Source: an uncultured Candidatus Melainabacteria bacterium (GTDB taxonomy: Bacteria > Cyanobacteriota > Vampirovibrionia > Gastranaerophilales > Gastranaerophilaceae). From it: a stretch of DNA of 64,000 nucleotides. A program made the position numbers and the translations under genes. Below the pieces are notes generated by a model, which saw only the letters and a list, made by a program, of their open reading frames with translations, was not told the DNA's origin and made no database searches. This document shows, piece by piece, positions 25,129 to 34,160 of the stretch. Position 1 is the stretch's first letter; every line of letters begins with the position of its first letter. Location: NCBI GenBank assembly GCA_934718085.1, contig CAKUZL010000006.1:1-64000 (forward strand), given 5' to 3'.

Positions 25129-25286
25129 GTTTAACTCCTTTCGTTTTTGTAAATTTTTGTAAAATTATGCCGAATAAATGTAAACTTTTTGATAAAAAAT
25201 TCGTTATATTCGATATATGTGAGATGCGCACGCCAAGGAAACGGCGGGCGCGGGATGTCCCCGAAAAGGTGACGGAAAGGGGTCTT

Positions 25287-25556
25287 ATGAAGAAAATATG
25301 TGTTTTGTTTGTGCTTGTTTTGCTTTCGGGCTCGCTATTGCCCGCCGTCTCCGCGCCGAATTACGACCCGAATTTGAAACCGATAGTATGGGACCCGACA
25401 GGGTATAACGAAAGACTTTTAAGAAAACTTTTCGACGATTACGGTAATAAATACTGCAAACGAATCTCACCCACCGAGGAGGTCTGCAATTTTCCCGAAT
25501 ACGGATACGAAGACGAAATTGCAAAACCCTTTTACCTTAATAAAATCAATTATTAA
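25287..25556 (+). CDS. 89-aa secreted hypothetical protein
   Basis: The product starts with a signal peptide (MKKICVLFVLVLLSGSLLPA, cleavage likely after VSA). The mature part is about 65 residues, rich in Asp, Asn and Tyr, with two cysteines that can form a disulfide (NKYCKRISPTEEVCNF). AAAGGGG precedes the ATG at 25287; the longer upstream reading has no such signal. It overlaps the 3' end of the phage fragment on the other strand. Family and role are unknown. Confidence 0.72.
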   Translation: MKKICVLFVLVLLSGSLLPAVSAPNYDPNLKPIVWDPTGYNERLLRKLFDDYGNKYCKRISPTEEVCNFPEYGYEDEIAKPFYLNKINY

Positions 25557-26112
25557 AATTTTCACGCAGTCTTCGTCTCACGGTCAGTTGAATTTCTTCC
25601 CGTTTGTCGTCGATTGAATGTTTTGCCGAAAGAATTAAATAATTTCCCGATAAGCCGTATTCGGGAACGGAGACGTTTATTATTTTTCCTTTCGAAATTC
25701 TCCAATCCCCGAGCATTGTCAAGCTTATTTGAGTATTGTTTTGATTGAGTTCGGTAAGTTTGTCTCCTGCAATTTGCGGCAAATTATTGTTTCTGGTTGT
25801 GTCGACTCTTTCAACGTGAGTAAGTTGCCCGTACAACCTTATTGCCGCCGCGTCCGACAAAGAAATCGTCGCGACGCTTCTTTCGTCGTTATTTGCAACC
25901 GGGACCCTGTTTTTACGATTTTCGAACGTCTGAGACACCGAGACGTCTTTGATTGTTCCCGTTGCGTTAAAAAGGATATTATTTGAATAAAATGCCGTGA
26001 CGGCAGGGAGAACGGAATAATTATCAATTCTTAAAGCTCCCGATTTACAATCGATGTAAGTTGTTGCGGTTCCGTCAATTCTTTGGCGGACGTTCGAGGT
26101 TTTTGTCGACAA
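25546..26112 (-). pseudogene. Phage baseplate-hub-like fragment
   Basis: The open frame gives 188 aa with only a TTG at 26112, preceded immediately by a TAG stop and no ribosome binding site, so it looks 5'-truncated. The C-terminal half (MLGDWRISKGKIINVSVPEYG, LSGNYLILSAKHSID) resembles the end of XkdQ/gpD-like tail hub proteins of myovirus-type prophages. With the sheath fragment at 24560-25128 it marks a decayed contractile-tail prophage in the same orientation. The similarity is by eye and moderate. Confidence 0.5.
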
Positions 26113-26232
26113 CTACTGTTCCGTATTGACTTGTCGGGATAAATTTTGTAGAATTCGAGAGGCGTTTTGTGTTGTGGGGCGGTTTGAGCGTACGAGGTAA
26201 TCGCTTGCAAAATGTGTGAGACGGAGGATTAA

Positions 26233-26442
26233 ATGAAACCGAAACTTTTCTTGTTTTTGCCGATAATTTTTGGACTGATGCAGTTGGAGGGGATTGCGGA
26301 AACAGTTATTTACAATCCGAATACAAAAATTTATCATAATCAATATTGTGCAAGTGCCGCAAGGTGCAAGATTTGCAAAAAAGTCGAGAAAACTCAGGCA
26401 ATAAGAAGCGGGGCGCGAGCGTGTAAAAAATGCGGAGGATAA
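26233..26442 (+). CDS. 69-aa secreted cysteine-rich protein
   Basis: A strong GGAGG lies 5 bases before the ATG. A signal peptide (MKPKLFLFLPIIFGLMQLEG) is followed by a short mature domain of about 45 residues with YHNQYCASAARCKICK and a closing ARACKKCGG. The spacing Y-H-x3-C ... G-x-R-A-C-x-x-C resembles the Ada-type/secreted zinc-binding knuckle found at the ends of some secreted nucleases, here as a stand-alone domain. Metal binding by the cysteines is likely; the role is unknown. Confidence 0.75.
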   Translation: MKPKLFLFLPIIFGLMQLEGIAETVIYNPNTKIYHNQYCASAARCKICKKVEKTQAIRSGARACKKCGG

Positions 26443-26558
26443 TTTTACACCGGCGACCGTCGCAATGGTTAAAACGGCTTGCGCCCGGTAATTGTCCGCG
26501 TGCCGACGTGTAAATTCAATCAGTCAACTCCCTTGTACCGTTACAAAAATTTATATTT

Positions 26559-26590
26559 ATACGTTATTTTTAAAGAATAACGTATTTTTT
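26559..26590 (+). terminator. Intrinsic terminator before the giant gene
   Basis: ATACGTTATT pairs with AATAACGTAT (10 bp) around a 7-base loop and is followed by six T. It can end the transcript of the small secreted gene. Because it lies only 46 bases before the giant gene's ATG, it could also act as an attenuator for that gene. Confidence 0.65.
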
Positions 26591-26635
26591 ACGATAAACT
26601 AAAAGTGTTTCGGCAAATAAAACGAGAGAGCGCGT

Positions 26636-29600
26636 ATGAGTTTTCATTTCGGAAATTTTGACAAAGGAAAATTTAACGATTTCAAACGGAAAAATTCCGC
26701 GAATTTTAAAAAATCGGAATACAATCCGGCTTTGTACACTCAAAAGTCGGACAGTGTTTCGTTCAAAGGCGGAGCACATTTGCAAAAAAAAGCCGCGGGC
26801 GTTAAAAAAGTTGCGGATAAAGTTCTAAACAAAATTTCGGAAATGCTTGTTCAAAATGTTCAAAGTCCGGGTGTGCAAGCGTTTGCGCCGACGGTTTGTG
26901 CGCTCGGGTTGTATACGGGATTGCAAAATAATTTTGCCGATGAAATAATGTATCGCGCGGATGCGGCAATGCCGAGGCGTTTGGAACAAAACATAGACGA
27001 ACAAAAAAACGGGCAAAAAACTCCGAAGTCTGCAGCAGAGCTTTCCGTCGAAGAACTTTCACAAAAGTACCGGCTTTCGCCTGCGAGAATTGAGATTTTA
27101 CAAAAACGCGGCGTTGTTATAAACGACCGAAGGCAAAGTCGTATTGCCGATTTAACCGACGAAGAATGGGAGGTTTTTAAGGCTCGCAATTTGTCTGTCT
27201 ATGATAAACATTTATATGTTCTTATTGATATGCCCGAGTCATTATGGCAAAATCTCAAAAAACGAAATCTGGACAAAAACGATTATGACCAAATTCTGCT
27301 TGCGACTTTGTCCGACCAAAAGTGGCATAAGTTTAACGCAAGAGGGCTTTCGGCATCCGATGAACATTTGTTGGAATTGCTTGATTTATTTGATGAAGAG
27401 TGGAAAATAGTTGAAGAACGAGAAATCGATACTTCGATGGACACGTTCGACAGGCTTTTGTATTTGACGGACAAAGAGTGGGCTAATCTGGAAAAAAGAA
27501 AACTCGACAAGTCCTACGGAAACGCGATTGATTTGGCGGAGTTATCGGATGAAGAGTGGGAACGATTCAAGGCGCGAAATCTTAATTCGTCATCGAAATA
27601 TTGGCGCGATTTGTTGTATTTATCGGAGTCCGATTGGCAAAAGTTCCGACAACGCGGGCTCGAAGACTGCTTAAACTCTTATCAATGGAAAGATTTGCTC
27701 AACCTTGACGAAAATACTTGGAACAATATCAAAAAACGAAAACTCGACTTATCGGAAAATTTAATTTTGAACTTGGCAAATATGACCGATGAGCAATGGG
27801 AAAACCTCGAAAAAAGGGGGCTTTCAAAAAATGACGATTCTCAAATTCAAGCGGCACTTCTTTCCGACGAAGAGTGGCAAAAATTTTGCGAAAGAAAACT
27901 TGATACCTCAACTTTTGGTTGGGACGGATTATTGCGGCTCAATGACGACGAATGGAAAATATTCGCATCCCGAAATCTTAAATATTTAAGTCAAAAAGAT
28001 TTGATTTACTTGCCGGACAAAGAGTGGTCTCTTTTCGAACAAAGAAACCTTGATAAAGATACCGTAAACATTCCGTTACTGAAATTGTCCGACAAAGAAT
28101 GGGCGACCTATAAAAAAAGAAATTTAAACGTTTGGGGAGATTGGGAATATCTTCTTTCTCTTTCGGACGAAAACTGGAAAATCCTGGAAGAACGCTCAAA
28201 TATGCCTTCTTATTTTTCGTACGGAGATCTCGGTAATCTTTCGGACGAACAATGGAAAAATTTCGAAAAACGAAATATCCGCACGGTGAATTCTTCGACG
28301 GTTCAATTGGCGAAATTGTCTGACGCCGAGTGGCAAAAATTCAAAGAAAGAAATCTTGTCCCGGAAGACGACGAATGGGAAACCGTTTTGCCGCTTTCCG
28401 ACGAAGAGTTCAAAAAATATACCGAAAGAAAACTTTCGCGCTACATAAGAATGATTGAGCCCGAATTCGCAAGAGTTCTCGCTCCCGAACTGTTGAAATT
28501 TAACGACAAACAATTCGAAAATTTTGAAAAAATTCTGGTTCCGCGGTTCAGGCAAATGTGTATCGATAACGAAATGACCGACTTTTTCGTTTATTATACG
28601 GGAATTGCCGCTTTGGAAGACAAAAACGAATTTGCGGCGGCTATGGACTTTGTAACTCCCGAAGTCGGCTTGTATGACGATCAAATAATTTCCGTCGTAA
28701 AAAAAGGTCCCGAGTTTGTTTCCAAAATGAAAAAAATCATTAATTTTCAAACCGATAATCTGACAATGCCGAACCCTAACAATTCAAGGTTTATGGTTAA
28801 TCTTGTCGGTTGTGACGACAAAGTATTGGCTCAAATAAAAAAAATGTCGCGGTTTTTCCCGAAATCGTTTGTCGAAAACGCAATAAAAGAAAAAAAAGTT
28901 TTTCAAATTGCAAATTCCGAGATTTTTAAAGAAAATATCCCGATTATTCGAAAAATCGGCAGGTTGGATTCGGTAATCCGTGACAGGTTGTATTATCTTG
29001 TTTTTGACCTGAAAGATCCCTCAGAACCCGACAAAATTTCGGAAATAAATAAAATCAAACAATTGAAAAACGGGAATATTTTTACCCCCGAAGAACTTAA
29101 AATTATTAATTTCGATAAACTTATCGAAAAATTGGAGTCGGGCGATGACGAAATCAATATTTCCGTCGGAAAGGTATCGCGAAAAAATTACCTGAAAATG
29201 ATTAATACCGTTTTCAAAAACAATCATCCGGCAGGTGAAAATTATATAGAAACCGAAAATGTTCTTAAAAACACGAATTTTGAAAAATTCGGTAAAAACG
29301 GTTTGCCGCTTGAGTATTCAAGGCAAGATTTCTTAAAAGACCTTTCCGATATTTTAAATAATCTTGACCCAAATCAACGTGAAGAAATTTTGAAAAAACT
29401 CGACATAAAAGTATCGTACGATTTTGCGGGAAATATTTCGGGCTACGATAAATTTTTAAACCCGTCGGCATTGTCCGAAAGCGGGGCGGAAGGCGAAATA
29501 AAAGCCCTTGTCGATAAATTCGTAAATCACAATAAAATTCAAACCGGAGAAAAAGAGCTCGACGAAATTTTAAACGCTCTGCTCGGAGGCTTTCCAGAGT

Positions 29601-31021
29601 TTATAAACGTTATCGGAAAACAACAGCACGAAACTCACGATATGTCGGTCGATGTTCATACGCTTACCGTGCTGAAAGAAGCGTTGTCTCATCCCGATTA
29701 CAAAACTTTGTCCGCTTCCGACAAATTTTGCCTGAAAGTTGCGATTTTGCTTCACGATATTTCCAAAACGGAGTTTGAAGTCGACAAAACCCACCCCGAA
29801 ACAAGTGCAAAATATGCATCTTTCATTTTAGACAGAAAGATTTCCTATACTGATAAAAACGGCGAAACCCGATTTTTGCGGACTTTTCATCCCAATGTCA
29901 AAAACAGAATTATCGAGTTGATAAAATATCATTCGTGGTTCGAAAATTTTAATACAAACTACTCCGTCCATCCGAGCTCCGTCGTCTTTGATACTGCAAC
30001 GAAGTTTCGCCGAAAAAACGCCTTCTTTGACGATTTGAAGCTTGCCCGCATTATGACAGCTGCAGATTTAAAAGGAGTAAAATTCAACGGAACTTTTTAT
30101 GACGGTCTTTCGTCAAATTTAACTCCCGAAGTCCAATCGAAAATCGACGAAAAACTTTACGAAATAAACGGCGACGGGCAAATATTGTTGCCGTCGGAAA
30201 TAAAATGCCGCCCGTCAAAAATTCCGACAGTAACAAAAGACGGATATTCTTATAAAGTAATCGACTTTACGACTCTCGACGAAAACAACTCCGTCGCAAA
30301 TTTTCCCTCCTCCGAGCGCAGCGAACGAATTTCACTTGAAACACTTTTCGGAACGGGAACGACAAAGGATAATTTCAGAATATTTATTCATACGGTTGCG
30401 AACGGCTCCGTAAAAAATTTGGAAACCGCTTACGAGCTTTCTGATATCAACAAAGATGCTTTGGTCTGCGTGTCGTGCATTTCCCCCGAACTCAAAAAAA
30501 CATACAATGACAATAAATTCGGTTTGAGCTTGATTGCCCCGATATACGACATTGCCAATGCTTCCGAAGAAAATCAAAGTTCGGGTCGCAAAAAAACATT
30601 TTCGTTATTCCAAAATTTTGTCGACGAAAATTCCGTTGACAACAAATTCAGAAACTTTTTGCCCGAAATAGTCAAAAGAGAACTCGATTTAACAAACGAA
30701 GAGTATTCCGAATTGTTTTCAAAACTCGGACATATCCGAAACAAATCGTCTTTGTTCTCAAAAAAACGTATAGCCGTCGGTGAAAAAACTTTCTCGGGAA
30801 ACGATATTTTGCGTGCCGTTCTGAAATCCGAAAACGAGCTGATGAAAGGAATGCTCAACACTTCGGAATCTCGTCAAAATTTTGCACATAACGAAATAAA
30901 TCTCTACTCTCCGACTACAAACGCTCTTGTCGCAAAGGTCGATAATTTCGAGGACATCCCGGATGACATTTTAACCTTTGTAAGAGAAAGAAACCTTCCG
31001 ATTTATATTTTGGGAAAATAG
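26636..31021 (+). CDS. 1461-aa protein: SFKG motif, 17 tryptophan repeats, HD domain
   Basis: I know no family with this architecture. Residues 42-45 are SFKG. A hydrophobic segment spans about 80-97. From residue 170 to 600 there are 17 tandem units of about 26 residues with consensus LsDEEWxxFkxRnL; the key tryptophans are at 178, 204, 230, 256, 282, 308, 334, 362, 388, 414, 440, 464, 489, 514, 540 and 566, with Phe at 592. A helical middle follows. Residues 1001-1060 form an HD phosphohydrolase domain: H1001, H1008 in VDVHTL, H1040-D1041 in AILLHDISK and H1053 in THPETSAKY, most like the HD domains of CCA-type or GlnD-type enzymes. The start codon has only a GAGAG-type ribosome site. No signal peptide is seen. 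A scaffold that couples a repeat-based partner-binding arm to a phosphohydrolase is my inference. Confidence 0.85.
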   Translation: MSFHFGNFDKGKFNDFKRKNSANFKKSEYNPALYTQKSDSVSFKGGAHLQKKAAGVKKVADKVLNKISEMLVQNVQSPGVQAFAPTVCALGLYTGLQNNFADEIMYRADAAMPRRLEQNIDEQKNGQKTPKSAAELSVEELSQKYRLSPARIEILQKRGVVINDRRQSRIADLTDEEWEVFKARNLSVYDKHLYVLIDMPESLWQNLKKRNLDKNDYDQILLATLSDQKWHKFNARGLSASDEHLLELLDLFDEEWKIVEEREIDTSMDTFDRLLYLTDKEWANLEKRKLDKSYGNAIDLAELSDEEWERFKARNLNSSSKYWRDLLYLSESDWQKFRQRGLEDCLNSYQWKDLLNLDENTWNNIKKRKLDLSENLILNLANMTDEQWENLEKRGLSKNDDSQIQAALLSDEEWQKFCERKLDTSTFGWDGLLRLNDDEWKIFASRNLKYLSQKDLIYLPDKEWSLFEQRNLDKDTVNIPLLKLSDKEWATYKKRNLNVWGDWEYLLSLSDENWKILEERSNMPSYFSYGDLGNLSDEQWKNFEKRNIRTVNSSTVQLAKLSDAEWQKFKERNLVPEDDEWETVLPLSDEEFKKYTERKLSRYIRMIEPEFARVLAPELLKFNDKQFENFEKILVPRFRQMCIDNEMTDFFVYYTGIAALEDKNEFAAAMDFVTPEVGLYDDQIISVVKKGPEFVSKMKKIINFQTDNLTMPNPNNSRFMVNLVGCDDKVLAQIKKMSRFFPKSFVENAIKEKKVFQIANSEIFKENIPIIRKIGRLDSVIRDRLYYLVFDLKDPSEPDKISEINKIKQLKNGNIFTPEELKIINFDKLIEKLESGDDEINISVGKVSRKNYLKMINTVFKNNHPAGENYIETENVLKNTNFEKFGKNGLPLEYSRQDFLKDLSDILNNLDPNQREEILKKLDIKVSYDFAGNISGYDKFLNPSALSESGAEGEIKALVDKFVNHNKIQTGEKELDEILNALLGGFPEFINVIGKQQHETHDMSVDVHTLTVLKEALSHPDYKTLSASDKFCLKVAILLHDISKTEFEVDKTHPETSAKYASFILDRKISYTDKNGETRFLRTFHPNVKNRIIELIKYHSWFENFNTNYSVHPSSVVFDTATKFRRKNAFFDDLKLARIMTAADLKGVKFNGTFYDGLSSNLTPEVQSKIDEKLYEINGDGQILLPSEIKCRPSKIPTVTKDGYSYKVIDFTTLDENNSVANFPSSERSERISLETLFGTGTTKDNFRIFIHTVANGSVKNLETAYELSDINKDALVCVSCISPELKKTYNDNKFGLSLIAPIYDIANASEENQSSGRKKTFSLFQNFVDENSVDNKFRNFLPEIVKRELDLTNEEYSELFSKLGHIRNKSSLFSKKRIAVGEKTFSGNDILRAVLKSENELMKGMLNTSESRQNFAHNEINLYSPTTNALVAKVDNFEDIPDDILTFVRERNLPIYILGK

Positions 31022-31079
31022 TTATCGATTATCGGTCACGGCTTCCCGATATACTTTAAACATAACGGATAATTTATTT

Positions 31080-31238
31080 ATGGACGAGCGTTTGTTTACA
31101 CAAGATGATTTGTCCGCATATTCAAATATTGCTCGTTTTGCTAAATTGCTTCAAACGATAACTTTATCAAAATTGAATAGAATTGCAAATGCTTTTAATA
31201 TGTCATTGTTCGCATTTTTAAATCGGAAGAAAATGTAA
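31080..31238 (+). pseudogene. 52-aa fragment resembling half of an XRE helix-turn-helix
   Basis: The frame from ATG 31080 gives 52 residues. Its middle, TLSKLNRIANAFNMSLFAFL, matches the recognition-helix half of XRE/Cro-type domains (LxxLxkIAnaLnvsl). The first helices of such a domain are missing, and there is no clear ribosome binding site. I think it is the remnant of a small regulator, but a short functional protein cannot be excluded. A good terminator follows 5 bases after the stop codon. Confidence 0.45.
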
Positions 31239-31243
31239 AGAAC

Positions 31244-31271
31244 AAAAAAGACTCACGTTCGAGCCTTTTTT
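31244..31271. terminator. Bidirectional terminator-like hairpin
   Basis: AAAAAAG-CTC pairs with GAG-CTTTTTT with one mismatch around a six-base loop, giving an A-tract and T-tract on both strands. It can end the plus-strand transcripts from the giant gene and the small fragment, and the tRNA transcript from the minus strand. Confidence 0.7.
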
Positions 31272-31316
31272 CGTATGATGTTTTGTTATAAAAATTTTTA
31301 CTTAAGCAATAAAAAA

Positions 31317-31388
<72 letters not shown>

Positions 31389-31398
31389 TTACTCTTAT

Positions 31399-31427
31399 AT
31401 TATAAACACAAAATTTTTTTTTGTAAA
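31399..31427 (-). promoter_or_regulatory. Promoter of tRNA-Asn
   Basis: On the minus strand TTTACA (31427-31422), a 17-base spacer and TATAAT (31404-31399) precede the tRNA by 10 bases. This is a near-consensus sigma-70 promoter. Confidence 0.75.
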
Positions 31428-31480
31428 TACCTTTTTTTTAATTTTGTTTTATAATTATTTTGCAAAAGAGGAGAATTCTT

Positions 31481-32191
31481 ATGATATTAGGTGTAAATGT
31501 AGATCACGTTGCGACTTTGAGGAATGCAAGAGGCGGCGTCGAACCCGATGTCGTGAAAGCTGCGGAAATGATTGTTCGAAATACGAAAGCGAACGGCATA
31601 ACGACTCATTTACGCGAAGACAGGCGTCATATCAAGGATTTGGACGTTCATGATATTGCGAAAATCGACGGAATAAAATTGAATCTTGAGATGGCTGCAA
31701 CTGCGGAAATGCAAAAAATTGCGCTTGAACTTTGTCCTTATGCATGTTGCATTGTTCCCGAAAGAAGGTTGGAACTCACTACTGAAGGCGGTCTTGACGT
31801 TGCGGGAAATATTAATTACATGACAAAATTCGTCGAACCTCTTTTGAAAAAAGGTATTAACGTAAGTTTGTTCATTGACCCCGAAGAAGAGCAGGTTTTG
31901 GCGTCGCATCAAACAGGTGCGAAGTTTATCGAGCTTCACACGGGCTCTTTTGCCAATGCTTTCCGTTCCGAAAACGAAGAATTCGAATTCCTGCGATTGA
32001 AAAAAGCCGCACAAATTGCTCAAGAGCATGGCATGACCGTTAACGCCGGACATGGTCTCAATTATGAAAATGTTAAGAGAATGCACGAAATCGACGGTTT
32101 GCACGAACTCAACATCGGACATTCGATAATTGCAAAAGCTGTGTTTACGGGGCTTTTACCTGCCGTAAACGAAATGATCGATTTAATATAA
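31481..32191 (+). CDS. pdxJ: Pyridoxine 5'-phosphate synthase
   Basis: This 236-aa protein is PdxJ, which condenses 3-amino-2-oxopropyl phosphate with deoxyxylulose 5-phosphate to make pyridoxine 5'-phosphate. It shows LGVNVDHVATLRNARGG at the N-terminus, the THLREDRRHI motif, NAGHGLNYENV and the final ELNIGHSIIAKAVF phosphate-binding segment. AGAGGAG lies 7 bases before the ATG at 31481. Its presence implies the DXP-dependent vitamin B6 route, consistent with the MEP pathway gene ispE in this window. Confidence 0.97.
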   Translation: MILGVNVDHVATLRNARGGVEPDVVKAAEMIVRNTKANGITTHLREDRRHIKDLDVHDIAKIDGIKLNLEMAATAEMQKIALELCPYACCIVPERRLELTTEGGLDVAGNINYMTKFVEPLLKKGINVSLFIDPEEEQVLASHQTGAKFIELHTGSFANAFRSENEEFEFLRLKKAAQIAQEHGMTVNAGHGLNYENVKRMHEIDGLHELNIGHSIIAKAVFTGLLPAVNEMIDLI

Positions 32192-32249
32192 TTGATTATT
32201 TTTGAAAAATAATGTAAAATAGTTTCCTTGATTTACGAGGGAGTTGTTT

Positions 32250-32621
32250 ATGATAAACACAGTGAGTGCAGGTTCAGATAAATCCGTTGTGAACACCGAC
32301 TTGGGAATTATTCCGGGAGCTCCTGCGTCCTATTTGCATGCCGAAAAATATTCGCCGAAAGACGAATTTGTAAGCTCGGACGGAAAATCTACCCGGCAAA
32401 AAACGACTCCGATAAGAAAAATTTTCGACAAACAAAAATTGATTCGTTGCACTCAGGCGGGCATACTCGTTGCGGGCGCGGTTGCCATGCCTGTCGAAGG
32501 CGTTCGGTGTTTTAAAAAGTTTTCGAGAAATTATACGATTCTTGCGGGTGCATCGGCATTTGTTGCGGGAAGTATCGTAAAATATTTCAATTTTGACAAT
32601 TCAAAAAGTATTTCGGGGTAA
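32250..32621 (+). CDS. 123-aa small membrane protein, unknown
   Basis: The product has a polar N-terminal half of about 65 residues and two hydrophobic glycine/alanine-rich segments near the C-terminus (AGILVAGAVAMPVEGV and LAGASAFVAGSIVKYF), likely a membrane hairpin. GAGGGAG lies 6 bases before the ATG at 32250; a TTG two codons upstream is rejected. It follows pdxJ by 58 bases and may share its transcript. No family is recognised. Confidence 0.65.
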   Translation: MINTVSAGSDKSVVNTDLGIIPGAPASYLHAEKYSPKDEFVSSDGKSTRQKTTPIRKIFDKQKLIRCTQAGILVAGAVAMPVEGVRCFKKFSRNYTILAGASAFVAGSIVKYFNFDNSKSISG

Positions 32622-32838
32622 AAAAAATTTGAAATCGCATAGTGCGTGCCCCGTTTTGTCGGCATGTCGAGTGCGGGTCGTTTTGTCGATATAAATTTTC
32701 GGTAATGTCGGCATGCATGCCCGTAATCGCTCGGAACCGTTTTAATGTATGATACGGGTATTCGGTCTAAGACCCTGCAAACCTGTCAGGCAAAAAACAT
32801 TTAATCTTTCGAGCGGTTTTGTAACAGGTTTTTTAATT
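32622..32838. other. Intergenic region with palindromes
   Basis: No gene is supported. The region has GTCGGCATG repeated twice (about 32660 and 32710) and adjoining palindromes GGTCTAAGACC and CCTGTCAGG near 32765-32795, which could form a structured RNA on either strand. I do not recognise a known riboswitch. Confidence 0.35.
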
Positions 32839-32872
32839 AAAACGACCGACTTTTCGGGGTCGGTCGTTTTTT
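32839..32872. terminator. Strong bidirectional terminator
   Basis: AAAACGACCGAC pairs with GTCGGTCGTTTTTT around a TTTTCGGG loop. The A-tract and T-tract on both sides allow it to end the pdxJ transcript on the plus strand and the alcohol dehydrogenase transcript on the minus strand. Confidence 0.88.
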
Positions 32873-32897
32873 GTCGTTTTAATTATGTAAACTTTTA

Positions 32898-34097
32898 TTA
32901 CATCGACTGTCTGTAAATTTTTTCGACGGAGGCTTTGTCGGCATGCCCGGGAGCGAGTGAGAGCAATCCGTCGAGCGAAGGCGTCGTGAATGCAAGATTT
33001 ACGAGCTTTTCGGTATCTTCGTGCGAAAATCCTTCGTCTGTGAGTTTTTGAGGAACTCCGACCGATTTAAGCCATTCGTAAACTTTTTTCGCGGCTTTTT
33101 CGGCATCTTTCGCATCGGGGTCGAGTCCTTTTGCGACGGGTTCGAGGATGTAAGCCAAAGTATTTGCCTTTTCCGGGTATATTGTTTCAATGACCGAGGG
33201 CAGAAGCATTGCAAGACCGAGTCCGTGCGAAAGGTCGGGTTTTACCGCACTCAGAGGATGCTCGAGAGCGTGCGTGTAGTGCAGTAATCCGTTATCGAAG
33301 CAAACTCCCGCAATCAATGCCGCGTAAGCCAGGAAGTAGCGGGCTTCTTTATCTTCGGGATTTTTTATTGCGATGGGAAGATATTTTGCCACAAGCTCGA
33401 CGGTTTCGCGAGCAAGGGTTACGGTGTAAGGCGAAGCGACTTTTGACGTAGCTGCTTCGACCACGTGGTTAACCGCGTCGATTGAAACGTATTTTGTTTG
33501 GTTTTCGGAAAGTTTTGTCATCAAAGCGGGGTCGTCGATTGCGAATTCGGGGTAAAGGCAATCGTAAGCGATTGCGGGTTTATATTCTTTTTCGGGAATA
33601 GTGACGACGGCAAATCTGTTCGATTCCGAGCCCGTTCCGTGAGTCAGGTTGATTGCGACAATCGGAGCCGCTTTTTCGGGTGCGAATTTAAATTCGTAAA
33701 GGTCGGATGCCGTTTTGCCCGGGTTTTCCAAAAGTACCGCTACCGATTTTCCCGCGTCCGTCGGAGAGCCTCCTCCTATGGTAATAACCGCCGTTGCACC
33801 GAATTCGCGAGCTTGTTGAACGGCTTCGTCCACGGCATGTGTCGTCGGATTCGGTGTAACTTTGTCGTAATTTGTATATTGTATGCCGTTTGCGGTCAAA
33901 GCTTTTTCTACGACATCCCATGCTCCGGTTTTTTTGTAAGCGTTTCTGCCGGACATGACTATAACTTTTTCTATTCCGCGCGATTTAAAATTTTCCGCGA
34001 TGAAGTTGATTTTTTCAATGGCTCCGATACCGAAGAACACCGTCGTGCGAGTTCTGATTTCGGAAACCGAATTAATGTTCATGTCTTTTTCCCACAT
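32898..34097 (-). CDS. Iron-containing alcohol dehydrogenase
   Basis: This 399-aa protein is a group III (iron-dependent) alcohol dehydrogenase. It shows the NAD(P)-binding GGGSPTDAGKS, the HGTGSESNRFAV motif, and metal-ligand regions around DAVNHVVEA and HYTHALEHPLS. It reduces aldehydes to alcohols with NAD(P)H. AGGAGGG lies 7 bases before the ATG at 34097. It is a single gene ending at a strong terminator and probably complements AdhE. A Rex site was not seen directly upstream of it. Confidence 0.92.
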   Translation of the reverse strand: MWEKDMNINSVSEIRTRTTVFFGIGAIEKINFIAENFKSRGIEKVIVMSGRNAYKKTGAWDVVEKALTANGIQYTNYDKVTPNPTTHAVDEAVQQAREFGATAVITIGGGSPTDAGKSVAVLLENPGKTASDLYEFKFAPEKAAPIVAINLTHGTGSESNRFAVVTIPEKEYKPAIAYDCLYPEFAIDDPALMTKLSENQTKYVSIDAVNHVVEAATSKVASPYTVTLARETVELVAKYLPIAIKNPEDKEARYFLAYAALIAGVCFDNGLLHYTHALEHPLSAVKPDLSHGLGLAMLLPSVIETIYPEKANTLAYILEPVAKGLDPDAKDAEKAAKKVYEWLKSVGVPQKLTDEGFSHEDTEKLVNLAFTTPSLDGLLSLAPGHADKASVEKIYRQSM

Positions 34098-34160
34098 GAT
34101 AAAACCCTCCTGTTTGTTACGATAAGAAGATAGCATATAAATTTTGCAAAGTGCAAGAAT

